Positions 26,227-35,876 of a stretch of DNA of 64,000 bases are shown piece after piece (position 1 is the stretch's first letter; every line of letters starts with the position of its first letter). Made by a program: the position numbers and the translations under genes. A model generated the notes under the pieces. The model saw only the letters and a program-made list of their open reading frames with translations, ran no database searches and was not told the origin of the DNA. The DNA is taken from NCBI RefSeq assembly GCF_042646385.1, contig NZ_JBHRTO010000002.1:496001-560000 (forward strand), read 5' to 3'. This DNA comes from Cypionkella sinensis (lineage in GTDB: Bacteria; Pseudomonadota; Alphaproteobacteria; Rhodobacterales; Rhodobacteraceae).

Positions 26227-29200
26227 AGTGGCTTAAACTCGCGCTGGTTCTGATCGGCTTTCTGGCATTTTCCGCCGTGGTCTGGTTTGCAGGGCCGCTG
26301 ATCGGCTTTGGCGAGGCACATCCGTTTGACCCGGAATGGGTGCGTGCGCTGATCATCGGCTTGCTGGCTTTGGTGCTGATCATCTGGGGGCTGATCGCGT
26401 TTTTGCGCCGCCGCAAGGGCAGTGCCGCGCTGGAAAAGGCGATTGTGATCGATGTGCCTGCGGGCGATGGCCGCGAACTGGCCAGCCGGATGACAGCGGC
26501 GATCAATACGCTGAAGAAATCCGGAAACTCAAAGACTTATCTTTACGATATGCCGTGGTATGTGATCATCGGGCCGCCCGGTTCGGGCAAGACCACGGCA
26601 CTGGTGAACAGCGAGATTAAGTTCCCGCTGTCGGGCCAGCAGGGTGGTTTGCAGGGCTTTGGCGGGACTCGATACTGTGATTGGTGGTTTGCCGAAGACG
26701 CGGTGATGATCGACACAGCGGGGCGCTATACCACACAAGACAGCGACGCGGGCGAGGATAAGGCATCCTGGACCAGCTTTCTGAATTTGCTGAAGAAAAA
26801 CCGTCCCAAGCAGCCGATCAACGGGGTTATCCTTGCGATTTCGGTGGCCGATCTGATGAACGCGGGGCCGGATAAGATCACCGCTCATGCGGAAACCATC
26901 CGGGCGCGGTTGGGCGAGATTCATGAGACGTTGAAGGTGGATTTCCCGGTTTATGTGATGTTCACCAAGGCCGATCTGATCGCCGGGTTCCGCGAGTATT
27001 TCAGCAGTTTCGCGGCAGGGCGGCGGAAAAAGGTTTGGGGCGCGACGTTCCAGACCGAAAGCCGCAAGGAACAGACCTTTGACCGTGTGGGGGGCGAGTT
27101 TGACGCGCTGGTGGCGCGGCTGTCGGATGAGGTAATCGACCGTCTGTCAGAAGAACCCGACGGCGTGAACCGCATCGCCATCTTCGGGCTGCCGGGCCAG
27201 ATGGCGATGCTGAAGGACGAGGTGGAAAGCTTCTTGCGGCAGGTGTTTGAACCGACGCGCTATAAGACGAGTGCAATTTTGCGCGGGTTCTATTTCACAT
27301 CCGGCACGCAGGAAGGCACGCCGATTGATCAGGTTCTGGGCGCGATGAGCCGCAGTTTGGGCGTGCAGGCGGCGTTGTCGGGCAAGGGCAAAAGCTTCTT
27401 CCTGCATGATCTTCTGACCAAGGTGATTTTTGGCGAACAGGGCTGGGTTTCTTATGATCGTAACGCGGTGCGGCGGTCTTCCGTGCTGCGGGCTGGGATT
27501 ACGGCGGTGATGCTGTTGGCCTCGGCGGGGATCTTGGCGGCTTGGGGGTATAGTTACCTCAACAACCGGACGCTGGTGGCCTCGGCGCAGGCGGCGATGG
27601 CGGATTACGAGCTGGCGGCGACCGAGGATTTGCAGGCGATTGAGGTGAAGGACACCGATTTTCTGCGCGTCAGCAATGAGTTGAAGCTGCTGCGCACGAT
27701 GCCTTCGGGGTTTGAATCGCCTGAGGAGCCAGAGGGCGACTGGACGCGCGGCTTTGGCCTGTCGCAGCAGGGCGCGATCCGGCAGGCGGCGCGGGATGCC
27801 TATGCGCAGGGGCTGGAGCGGTTGTTGCGCCCCCGGTTGGTGCTGCGGGTGGAAGGGCAGTTGCAGCAGTTCGTTTTGGCCAATGAACCGATCCCGATTT
27901 ATGAGACATTGAAGGTTTACAAGCTGCTGGGCGGTGCTGCCCCTGCCCCGCAGGATGATCTGGTGAAAACGTGGTTCCATGATGATTGGGAGCAGGTGAT
28001 GTTTCCCGGCATCAACGAAGAACCGGCGCGGGATATGCTGAACAAGCATCTCGCCGCGATGCTGGAGTTGGATGATACGACTGCCCCCACGGTTGAGTTG
28101 AACGCCGATCTGGTGGCGAAGGCCGAGGTGATCTTGGCGCGGATGTCGGTGGCGGATCAGGCCTATTCGCTGATCGTGGCGACGGCGCCTGTGTCGGGTT
28201 TGCCGGATTTCAATGTGGTGGAACGCGCAGGGCCGGATGCGCGGCTGGTGTTTGAAACCGTCGACGGCTCTGATCTGGGCAATCTGACGGTGCCGGCGCT
28301 GTATACTTACGCCGGGTTCAACGACTTCTTCCTCGACCAGTTGGCGGCGGTCGCGCACAAGCTGGAAACCGAGCAATGGGTGATGGGCAAGCAGGCCGAA
28401 GCGGCAAAGGTGGATGAGCAGTTGTCGCGGCTGGGGCCTCAGCTTTTGGCGCGGTATCGGGAAGATTATCTGGCGGCTTGGGATGCAGTTCTGTCGAACA
28501 TCAAGCTGGCGCCAATGGCGGCGGACAAGCCTGCCTATCTTTCGCTGTCGGCAGCGGCCTCGCCCACGACCTCGCCCATTCTGAAGCTGGTCGAGGGGAT
28601 TTCGGCGGAGACCAAGCTGACGCAGCCGTTAGAGCCAGAGGGCGTGGCGGGGCAGGCGTCGGAGGATGCGACGGCGGTGGCCGATGCGATCAGCCAAGCG
28701 GGCAGTGATGTGACGCAGATGGTGGCCAGCCGGACATCGGGCTTGCAGCGGATCGGGCTGGATATCGCACTGGCGGCGGGGAAATCACAGAAGCGGGCCG
28801 GGGTGGCAGCAGGGTCTGCGCCAACAGTGCCGGGGGCGGATATCGAGGCGCAGTTTGCTGAATATCACGCGCTACTTGAGGGCACACCGGGGACGCGCCC
28901 GATTGATGCTTTGCTCAATTCGCTGGGCGCGATCCAGCAGGGCTTGGTGATTGCCGCAGGGTTCAATCAGGCCGAGGCGAACGCGCAAATTCCCGCGCTG
29001 ATCGGGCAGTTGAAAACAGCGGCCAGCCGCTTGCCGCCCGAATTGTCGCGGATGGTGGGCGAGGCGGTGGATAATTTTGAGGGCGATGCGGCCTCTACCG
29101 CCGTGGCGCAGATCAATGCTGACCTCACCTCGCAAGTGACGGCGGTATGCGAGGGCATTGTCGACGGGCGCTATCCGTTCAGCAAAAGCCCGGCGCGGCA

Positions 29201-29798
29201 GGTGCCTTTGTCGGAATTCGCGCAACTGTTCGCGCCGGATGGTGTACTGGATCGGTTCTTCAACGCCAATCTGGCGATCCACGCCAATATGGGCGCGGGC
29301 GACTGGACGTGGCGCGAGGATAGCCCGCTGGCGAAAAAGCTAAGTCTGCAAAGCCTGCGGCAGTTTCAGAAAGCCGCGGCCATTCGGGATGCGTTCTTTC
29401 CGGGCCGGTCGCCCACGGTCAAGCTGGATGTGACGGTGAACCAGATCACCGCGCATGACCGCATCAAGCAATCCATTCTGGTGATCGACGATCAACCGAT
29501 CCAGATGCGCAAGGCGGGCAATACGCCGGTGACGGTGACGTGGCCGGGAGGTGCGGGCAACACCTCGGTGCAACTGTTGCCCGAGATGAACAACCGCGAA
29601 AGCCAGATCATGTATCAGGGGCCGTGGGCATTCCTGCAGTTCATCCGCGACGGCAACCCGCGTCAGATCGGCGATGTGATGCAGGTGGATTACGTGATCG
29701 GCGGGCGCAATATCACGTATGAAATCCGGGTGAATGCGTTGGTCAATCCGTTCAACATGGCGGAACTGCGCGAATTCCGCTGCCCGACTGGTCTGTAG
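26223..29798 (+). CDS. tssM: T6SS membrane-complex protein TssM (IcmF)
   Basis: 1,191-residue inner-membrane protein. Two N-terminal membrane helices (~5-27 and ~39-60) are followed by a cytoplasmic GTPase-like domain with intact Walker A GPPGSGKTT (~116-124) and Walker B VMIDTAGRY, a third helix (~424-444) and a large periplasmic region with the IcmF-related and C-terminal beta domains. TssM normally spans the periplasm to lipoprotein TssJ; no tssJ gene is in this locus. The ATP/GTP site is intact, as in Agrobacterium TssM. ATGA overlap with tssL; tagF starts with no gap. Confidence 0.96.
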   Translation: MKWLKLALVLIGFLAFSAVVWFAGPLIGFGEAHPFDPEWVRALIIGLLALVLIIWGLIAFLRRRKGSAALEKAIVIDVPAGDGRELASRMTAAINTLKKSGNSKTYLYDMPWYVIIGPPGSGKTTALVNSEIKFPLSGQQGGLQGFGGTRYCDWWFAEDAVMIDTAGRYTTQDSDAGEDKASWTSFLNLLKKNRPKQPINGVILAISVADLMNAGPDKITAHAETIRARLGEIHETLKVDFPVYVMFTKADLIAGFREYFSSFAAGRRKKVWGATFQTESRKEQTFDRVGGEFDALVARLSDEVIDRLSEEPDGVNRIAIFGLPGQMAMLKDEVESFLRQVFEPTRYKTSAILRGFYFTSGTQEGTPIDQVLGAMSRSLGVQAALSGKGKSFFLHDLLTKVIFGEQGWVSYDRNAVRRSSVLRAGITAVMLLASAGILAAWGYSYLNNRTLVASAQAAMADYELAATEDLQAIEVKDTDFLRVSNELKLLRTMPSGFESPEEPEGDWTRGFGLSQQGAIRQAARDAYAQGLERLLRPRLVLRVEGQLQQFVLANEPIPIYETLKVYKLLGGAAPAPQDDLVKTWFHDDWEQVMFPGINEEPARDMLNKHLAAMLELDDTTAPTVELNADLVAKAEVILARMSVADQAYSLIVATAPVSGLPDFNVVERAGPDARLVFETVDGSDLGNLTVPALYTYAGFNDFFLDQLAAVAHKLETEQWVMGKQAEAAKVDEQLSRLGPQLLARYREDYLAAWDAVLSNIKLAPMAADKPAYLSLSAAASPTTSPILKLVEGISAETKLTQPLEPEGVAGQASEDATAVADAISQAGSDVTQMVASRTSGLQRIGLDIALAAGKSQKRAGVAAGSAPTVPGADIEAQFAEYHALLEGTPGTRPIDALLNSLGAIQQGLVIAAGFNQAEANAQIPALIGQLKTAASRLPPELSRMVGEAVDNFEGDAASTAVAQINADLTSQVTAVCEGIVDGRYPFSKSPARQVPLSEFAQLFAPDGVLDRFFNANLAIHANMGAGDWTWREDSPLAKKLSLQSLRQFQKAAAIRDAFFPGRSPTVKLDVTVNQITAHDRIKQSILVIDDQPIQMRKAGNTPVTVTWPGGAGNTSVQLLPEMNNRESQIMYQGPWAFLQFIRDGNPRQIGDVMQVDYVIGGRNITYEIRVNALVNPFNMAELREFRCPTGL

Positions 29799-30425
29799 AT
29801 GATCGCGCTTTATGGCAAGCATCCGTCGAAGGGCGATTTCATCGGCGGCGGCTTGCCCGTGCAGGCGGGGCTGGAGGGCTGGCTGGACGGCGCGCTAGCC
29901 GAGGCGCGGCATGGACTTGATCAGGCTTGGGAAAGCGTGTGGGCGGCGGCACGGCCTGTTCGGTTCTGGATCGGGCCGAGTGTTTGGGGAGAGCCTGTCG
30001 CCGGGGTCATGGGGCCAAGTGGTGATAAGGTCGGGCGACGTTATCCGCTGTTGATTGCGGGGTTCGGGCCGGATTGCCCGCCCTGCCCGGTGATTGACCC
30101 GGCACAGGACTGGCACGGCGCGGTTGAGACGAAACTGTTGCAAGTGCTGGCGGGTGAGACGGCAGAGTTGAACGGCTTTGCCCTGCCCTGCCCCGCCACC
30201 CTGCCCGCTGGCCCGCCCGAATTCTGGGCAGCGCGGCCCGGTGCGGATGCGGCTGGCTTGCTGGAGGATATCGCCATCACCGACCATCACCGCGCCAGCC
30301 ACAACCGCAGCTATTGGTGGATTGCTGGCGACGACTTTGGCCATTCGCAGGTTTGGGCAGGGGAAGGTCTGCCCTCGGGCCATGTGCTGGCGTGGTTTTT
30401 GCGCGGTTATGCTGAAAATGCGTAA
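29799..30425 (+). CDS. tagF: T6SS regulator TagF (ImpM family)
   Basis: 208-residue protein with the family opening LYGKHPSKGDFIGGGLP. TagF is a post-translational repressor of T6SS assembly acting in parallel with or through Fha; in Agrobacterium it is fused to the PppA phosphatase. Here the two are separate and adjacent, which keeps the same pairing. Start ATG directly follows the tssM stop. The last ~80 residues (ITDHHRASHNRSYWWIAGDD) match the C-terminal ImpM block. Confidence 0.92.
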   Translation: MIALYGKHPSKGDFIGGGLPVQAGLEGWLDGALAEARHGLDQAWESVWAAARPVRFWIGPSVWGEPVAGVMGPSGDKVGRRYPLLIAGFGPDCPPCPVIDPAQDWHGAVETKLLQVLAGETAELNGFALPCPATLPAGPPEFWAARPGADAAGLLEDIAITDHHRASHNRSYWWIAGDDFGHSQVWAGEGLPSGHVLAWFLRGYAENA

Positions 30426-30534
30426 CTCAGGTTGGGGCTAGGCAGATGGATAGATTTCCGCCTAAGCTGGCGCAATCATTTCAGCCCCCGGATTTTCAGC
30501 CTTGGGGCATAGGTTGTTTCAAGCGGGTGAGTCG

Positions 30535-31278
30535 ATGATCGAGGCTCCATTTCAATTCGAGACGGGTGCGGCGACCGATACAGGCCGCGTCCGCGATCAC
30601 AATGAGGACAGCTTTCTGACCCTGCCCGAGGCGGGCGTCTGGGTGGTGGCAGATGGCATGGGCGGGCATCACGCAGGCGATTTTGCCAGCAAGACCATCG
30701 TCGACAGCGTGGGGTCTTTGGGCCGCCCGGTTTCCGCGCCCGATTTGCAGGCGCGGTTCATGGACCGTTTGCTGCGGGCGCATCAAGCTATTCAGGATCA
30801 GTCGGCGCTGCTGAACGGCGCGACGGTGGGGGCGACCTTGGTGGCGCTGCTGGCGTTTGATCAGCATTTTGCCTGTGTCTGGTCGGGGGATAGCCGGATC
30901 TATCTGCTGCGCAGCGGGCAATACACTCAGGTGACGATGGATCATACCGAAGTGAATGAACTGCTGCGCACAGGCGCGATCACCATGGAGCAGGCGCAGA
31001 CCTGGCCGCGCCGCAATGTGATCACGCGGGCGATTGGGGTGCATGCGACGCCGCAGACGGATGAACGGTCGGGCGGATTGGCGGATGGCGATGTGTTTCT
31101 GTTGTGCTCGGATGGGCTGACCGAGCATGTCGAGGATGCCGAGATGGCGCAGGCTTTGGCGCAGTTTGCGCCGCAAGCGGCCTGCGATGCCTTGGTGCAA
31201 TTGACCTTGCAGCGCGGTGCGCGGGATAATGTGACGGTGGTGGTGGTGCGGGTGCGTGCGGCGGGGGGCTGGCAATGA
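30535..31278 (+). CDS. pppA: T6SS PP2C-type protein phosphatase PppA
   Basis: 247-residue PPM/PP2C phosphatase. Metal-site motifs are visible: RVRDHNEDSF (Asp), VVADGMGGH (two Asp/Gly), SGDSRIYLLR, and DNVTVVVVRV near the C-terminus. It should dephosphorylate the threonine targets of PpkA and so switch the apparatus off. The ATG at 30535 has GGTGAG upstream; an in-frame TTG at 30502 is less likely. The 109-base gap after tagF holds no gene and no clear terminator. Overlaps ppkA by ATGA, so phosphatase and kinase are made together. Confidence 0.93.
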   Translation: MIEAPFQFETGAATDTGRVRDHNEDSFLTLPEAGVWVVADGMGGHHAGDFASKTIVDSVGSLGRPVSAPDLQARFMDRLLRAHQAIQDQSALLNGATVGATLVALLAFDQHFACVWSGDSRIYLLRSGQYTQVTMDHTEVNELLRTGAITMEQAQTWPRRNVITRAIGVHATPQTDERSGGLADGDVFLLCSDGLTEHVEDAEMAQALAQFAPQAACDALVQLTLQRGARDNVTVVVVRVRAAGGWQ

Positions 31279-33887
31279 CCGAAGTGCCAACCAGCGGCCC
31301 GGACAAGGGCCCGAACCACGCGACAACGGTGTCTTCCGGCACGTTGATTATGGGCACCTATGAGATCGAGCGGCTGATCAACTCGGGCGGCATGGGCGAG
31401 GTGTATCGCGGCCGCAATATCCACAATGACGAGCCTGTGGCGATCAAGATCGTGCTGCCCAGTCTGGCGCACGATCCGAAGATCGTGGCGCTGTTTCAGA
31501 AGGAAAGCACGACGCTGTCGCGGCTAAGTCACGAGGCGATCGTGCGCTATCATGTGTTTACCGTCGATCCGACCATCGGGCGGCCCTGCATGGTGATGGA
31601 GTTCGTCTCCGGCACCTCGATGTCAGATCGGATCGAGGCGGGGCCGATGCCGGTGGCGGATGTGCGGGTGATGCTGCGGCGGGTGGCCTCGGGGCTAGAC
31701 AAGGCGCATCGGGCGGGGGTGGTGCACCGCGATCTGTCACCGGACAATGTGATTCTGGAAGAAGGTCAGGTTGAACATGCCAAGCTGATCGACTTTGGCA
31801 TCGCGAAAAGCACCGCCCTTGGTGCGGGGACTTTGTTGCAGGGGCAGTTCGCTGGCAAGTTCAACTGGGTGTCGCCCGAACAGTTGGGCGCGTTTGGCGG
31901 TGCGGTGGATGGGCGGTCGGATATCTACTCGCTGGCCTTGGTGACGGCGGCGGCGAGCAAGGGCGAAGTGCTGCCGATGGGCGCGTCGATTGTCGATGCG
32001 GTTGGCAAGCGATCTGGTGTGCCGGATCTGACCGGGGTGGACGAAGGCTTGGTGCCGCTGTTGAGCTGGATGTTGCAGCCCGACCCTGCGGCGCGGCCCG
32101 AAAGCATGGCGCAAGTGATCGCGGCGGTGGATAACCCGGCGCTGGTGCCGCAGATCGCCCCGCCCGCGCCGAAAGCGCCCGATCCGAACCGCACGGTGAT
32201 CGGGGGGTCTTTGCCGATCCCGCCGGTGAAAGAAGTGTCGGCGGTGCCGGTGTCAGTGCCGCCGGTGTCGGTGGCGCCAGTGTCTGTGGTGCCTGTGTCT
32301 GTGGTGCCAGTGGCGGCAAAAACCTCGGCCCCCGTTGGGGCGACGGTGATTTCTGCGGTGACCGCCCCGCCCGAGGCAGAAGATGTCAGCCCGTTCGGTG
32401 CGCCGGGCGTGGCGGCGGCGGTGGCCGCGCCGCATGTCGATCCGGTGGTGGTGAAGAACAGCAAAAGCGGGTTGATCGCAGTTGTGGCCTTGCTGGCTTT
32501 GGGTGGTGGCGCGGCGGGGGCCTATTTCGGCGGGGTGTTTGACGGCAAGGCGGTGCCTGCGGCGGGCGAGACTCAGGCAGATGCCGATGCGCGGGTGAAG
32601 GCCGAGGCGGAACAGCAGGCCGCCGAGCAAGCTGCGGCGGATGCCAAGGCGGCAGCAGATGCCGCAGCAGCCAGGGCGGCTGAGGAAGCCGCAGCGGCCA
32701 AAGCTGCCGCCGATGCCAAGGCGGCCGAGGATGCTGCAAAACAAGCCCAGGCCGAGGCGGCGGCCAAAAATGCGGCGGATGAGGCTGCGGCGCAGAAAGC
32801 TGCCGAGGAAGCGGCGGCTAAGCTGGCGGCAGAGCAGGCCGCGGCAGAAAAGGCGGCAGAGGAAGCAGCGGCGGCGCAAAAGGCCGAGGCGGATGCGGCG
32901 GCTCAGAAGGCAGCGGAAGAGGCGGCGGCGCAGAAAGCTGCGGAGGAAGCCGCCGCGCAAAAGGTAGCCGAGGATGCGGCAGCCAAGAAAGCGGCAGAGG
33001 AAGCAGCCGCGAAAGAGGCTGCCGAGGCTAAGCGGCTGGCAGACGAGGCGGCAGCAAAGCAGGCAGCGGACGAGGCCGCGGCCAAGAAGGCGGCGGACGA
33101 AGCAGCGGCCAAGCAGGCAGCCGCAGCAGAAGAACTGCGACTGGCCGAAGAAGCCGCCGCAAAGAAAGCCGCGGACGAGGCTGCAGCTGCGCAGAAACTG
33201 GCGGACGAGGCGGCAGCGAAAAAGGCCGCCGAGGAAGCCGCAGCCAAGGCAGATCCGGTCGCCACCCAGATGACCTATCTGGCGGGGCTAAAGCCACCGC
33301 TCTGCGCTTTGGTGACGTTGAAGGACGCCAAGGCCTCGGGCTTTGGGCTGGAGGGGTACACGGCCGACCCGGCGGCTTTGGCGGGCTTTGTGGCCGATTG
33401 GCAGGCGGCGACGCAGACCAAACCCAGCCTTGCCACCCATCAGATCAACGCCACGCAATGCCCGCTGATCGAATTCGCCAGCCGCTATCCGGCCCCCGCC
33501 CCCGACCCGTTGGCGGTGGTGATGCAAACACCGTCCGAGGTGGTGAAAAGCGGTGCAAATGTCAGCGGCAAGGTCGAAGGGTTGAACGGGCGCAACTTTG
33601 AGCTGTTCCTGTTCTCGGAAGGCGGCGGGGCGACCAACCTGCAACCCTGGACGACGATGGCCGCAGACGGCAGCGCGAGTTTCGAATTCAACCTGACGCT
33701 AGAGCCGAACGCGCCGCCCGCACCGCAGATTCTGGTGGCGCTTGTCACTGACAAGCCCTTGCCCGCGTTGGATAAGGTGCCTGCCGGGGTGACGGCGCAA
33801 TCGCTGATGCCATTCTTGGAAAAACAGTTGGAAAAGGCCGATTTGACGCCAACGCTGGGCTTTGCCTATTTCCGGTTGGAGAACTGA
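31275..33887 (+). CDS. ppkA: T6SS serine/threonine kinase PpkA with TolA-like helical stalk
   Basis: 870 residues. Hanks-type kinase domain (~27-290) with glycine loop NSGGMGEVY, Lys58 (VAIKI), HRDLSPDN (Asp153) and IDFGIAK; then a Pro/Val-rich linker with a TVIGG motif (Thr307); one membrane helix (~397-417); an Ala/Lys/Glu-rich region of roughly 225 residues (~430-655) reading as one long helix like TolA domain II; and a C-terminal globular periplasmic domain (~660-870). PpkA normally phosphorylates Fha or TssL to trigger assembly. The stalk would be long enough to cross the periplasm, suggesting outer-envelope sensing (inference). No TagQRST sensors are encoded nearby. Confidence 0.93.
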   Translation: MTEVPTSGPDKGPNHATTVSSGTLIMGTYEIERLINSGGMGEVYRGRNIHNDEPVAIKIVLPSLAHDPKIVALFQKESTTLSRLSHEAIVRYHVFTVDPTIGRPCMVMEFVSGTSMSDRIEAGPMPVADVRVMLRRVASGLDKAHRAGVVHRDLSPDNVILEEGQVEHAKLIDFGIAKSTALGAGTLLQGQFAGKFNWVSPEQLGAFGGAVDGRSDIYSLALVTAAASKGEVLPMGASIVDAVGKRSGVPDLTGVDEGLVPLLSWMLQPDPAARPESMAQVIAAVDNPALVPQIAPPAPKAPDPNRTVIGGSLPIPPVKEVSAVPVSVPPVSVAPVSVVPVSVVPVAAKTSAPVGATVISAVTAPPEAEDVSPFGAPGVAAAVAAPHVDPVVVKNSKSGLIAVVALLALGGGAAGAYFGGVFDGKAVPAAGETQADADARVKAEAEQQAAEQAAADAKAAADAAAARAAEEAAAAKAAADAKAAEDAAKQAQAEAAAKNAADEAAAQKAAEEAAAKLAAEQAAAEKAAEEAAAAQKAEADAAAQKAAEEAAAQKAAEEAAAQKVAEDAAAKKAAEEAAAKEAAEAKRLADEAAAKQAADEAAAKKAADEAAAKQAAAAEELRLAEEAAAKKAADEAAAAQKLADEAAAKKAAEEAAAKADPVATQMTYLAGLKPPLCALVTLKDAKASGFGLEGYTADPAALAGFVADWQAATQTKPSLATHQINATQCPLIEFASRYPAPAPDPLAVVMQTPSEVVKSGANVSGKVEGLNGRNFELFLFSEGGGATNLQPWTTMAADGSASFEFNLTLEPNAPPAPQILVALVTDKPLPALDKVPAGVTAQSLMPFLEKQLEKADLTPTLGFAYFRLEN

Positions 33888-34007
33888 ACGCGCCGCTTGC
33901 GCAGCTTTTCTTGCCAGATTGCCGCCGCTTGATGTAGCGTGGCAGGTATCCGGGGTTATTTTCCCCATTCTGCCAGTTTTAGTCTGTTTTTTGAAAGCGA
34001 TATCCAG

Positions 34008-35861
34008 ATGCCAACGACCTTTTCCCAAGACAATCGCATCGGTCGGATGTTCACGCCCCTAAGGGCGAATGACCTGGTGCTGATCGAATTTTCCGGCAGC
34101 GAAGCTGTGAACGCCATCAGCCAGTTTCGCGTCAAAGCCTTGTCCGCCAAAACCATTTCCGAAATCGAGCCACTGCTGGGCGAAGCGGTGGCGGTTGAAA
34201 TCGTCACGCCCTTGGGCGATGTGCGCGACTTTCATCAGATGGTGGATGCAATCCGCTATCTGGGCCCCGAGGGCGACCATCACGTTTATGAGTTTGAGCT
34301 GCGCCCGTGGTTCTGGCAGTTGTCGCGCCGGATCAACTACCGGATTTTCCACGAATTGAATGTGGTGGATGTGATCCGGCAGATTGTCGATGAATACGGC
34401 AACTCCGATGTGGCCGGGTTCATCGACCTGACCGTCGGCAGCTTTCCCGAGATGGAATATGTCGTTCAATACAACGAATCCGACATGGATTTCCTGTGCC
34501 GCCTGATGGAGCGGTTCGGGATCAACTACCATTTCCAGATGGAGCAGACCCGGCACACGTTGGTGCTGACCACCGGGGGCGATGCGTTCAGCGATGCCCC
34601 GGCCTCACCTCGGGCGTTCAGCCCGCTGGGCAGCCGGGGCGATGCCACGCCAGAGCATTTCGATTCTTGGGCCCCGCAGCGACAGTTGACGACGGGGGCA
34701 GTGCGGCTGACCGATTACAACTTCAAGACGGTGTCGACGCAGATGGAAGTCACCCGCGAAAACCTGCGCGGGTTTGTCGGCGCGAATATGGAAAGCTTTG
34801 GCTATCCCGGCGGGTATCTGAACACCGGCGAGGGCAACCCGATTGCCCAGCGGCGGCTGGATGCCTACCGAATGGGCGATGCCACCGTACGTGCCAATGG
34901 CAATGCGGCGAGCCTTGGTGCGGGCATGAAATTTGCACTGTCGGCCCATTCTGATGCCGGGCAGTTGGATGAATATGCGGTGCTGGCGGCGCAGCACTTT
35001 GTCTCGAACGGGACGTTTCGCTCGGGTGGGGGCATGTCGGTTGAGACAGCCTATCAGGGGGCCTATGTGCTGACCCGCAGCGCCAATCCGATTGCGCCAC
35101 AGCGGCTGACCCGCGCGCCACGCGTGTTGGGGCCACAGACGGCGGTGGTGGTCACGGGGGCCGAGGGTGATATCGACGAATTTGGTCGTATCAAGGTCAA
35201 ATTCTTTTGGGCACCCGATGATGTCTCGATGTATTGTCGTGTGTCGCAAATCTGGGCGCATGAGGAATGGGGATCTATCTTCGTGCCCCATGCCGGGATG
35301 GAAGTGATCGTCGAATTTCTCGACGGCGACCCGGACAAGCCGTTGATCACGGGCTGTGTCTGGAACGAAAAGAACGGCCCCGAGATGCCGAAGAACCGGC
35401 TGACCAGTGGTTTCAAGACCGTGCGCAATAATCAGCTATTCTTTGACGACACCGAAGGGGCTGAGAAAATCTACATCCGCGCGCAAAAGGATATGACTCG
35501 CGACGTGATGCATGACGATAAATCCACCACCAAGGGCAAGCAAACCCTGAAGGTCGAGGGCAGCAAAAGCGAAAGCGTGGGGGGCAGTTCTTCGTCCTCG
35601 GTCGGGGGGGATAAATCCACCTCGGTCAGCGGTAAGGAGACCCATAACGTCAAGGGCAGTCTGTCGATTGAATCGAAGGCGAAGATCGAGTTGAAGGTGG
35701 GCACATCCAGCATCACCATTGATGAAACCTCGATCAAGATCAAAGCCTTGACGGTAGAAGTCGAAGCGACTGCCGAGTTGAAAACCAAAGCCGGGGCGAT
35801 GGCCACGCATGATGGGGGGCCGATGATGGTGATCAAGGGCGTTCTGGTGACGATCAACTGA
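34008..35861 (+). CDS. vgrG: T6SS spike protein VgrG (TssI)
   Basis: 617 residues: gp27-like N-terminal beta-barrels (VYEFELRPWFWQLSRR, EMEYVVQYNESDMDFLCRLME), the OB-fold with ARVVGP-like segment and EFGRIKVKFFWAP, and the gp5-like C-terminal needle with repeated VGG/SGK strands ending in MMVIKGVLVTIN. It stops at the end of the needle, so no fused effector domain is present. The ATG at 34008 is taken; the in-frame stretch from 33939 is not conserved-looking. A 120-base gap after ppkA precedes it. No PAAR tip protein is encoded in this window. Confidence 0.95.
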   Translation: MPTTFSQDNRIGRMFTPLRANDLVLIEFSGSEAVNAISQFRVKALSAKTISEIEPLLGEAVAVEIVTPLGDVRDFHQMVDAIRYLGPEGDHHVYEFELRPWFWQLSRRINYRIFHELNVVDVIRQIVDEYGNSDVAGFIDLTVGSFPEMEYVVQYNESDMDFLCRLMERFGINYHFQMEQTRHTLVLTTGGDAFSDAPASPRAFSPLGSRGDATPEHFDSWAPQRQLTTGAVRLTDYNFKTVSTQMEVTRENLRGFVGANMESFGYPGGYLNTGEGNPIAQRRLDAYRMGDATVRANGNAASLGAGMKFALSAHSDAGQLDEYAVLAAQHFVSNGTFRSGGGMSVETAYQGAYVLTRSANPIAPQRLTRAPRVLGPQTAVVVTGAEGDIDEFGRIKVKFFWAPDDVSMYCRVSQIWAHEEWGSIFVPHAGMEVIVEFLDGDPDKPLITGCVWNEKNGPEMPKNRLTSGFKTVRNNQLFFDDTEGAEKIYIRAQKDMTRDVMHDDKSTTKGKQTLKVEGSKSESVGGSSSSSVGGDKSTSVSGKETHNVKGSLSIESKAKIELKVGTSSITIDETSIKIKALTVEVEATAELKTKAGAMATHDGGPMMVIKGVLVTIN

Positions 35862-35876
35862 TGGGCAACTGATGGG
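35855..35876 (+). repeat. 11-bp tandem duplication over the vgrG stop and downstream start
   Basis: CAACTGATGGG is present twice in direct tandem (35855-35865 and 35866-35876). Copy 1 holds the vgrG stop plus an ATG that gives only ATG GGC AAC TGA; copy 2 holds the functional ATG of the next gene. The duplication separates a former ATGA-type overlap into a 10-base spacing. Confidence 0.85.

Noticed and set aside
32575..33250. Low-complexity Ala/Glu/Lys repeat as a possible assembly error or frameshift
   Set aside because: One frame stays open through it and into a coherent C-terminal domain, and the membrane helix before it gives a sensible architecture.
34008..35861. An evolved VgrG with fused toxin domain
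   Set aside because: The protein ends with the gp5-like needle; nothing follows that could be an effector.
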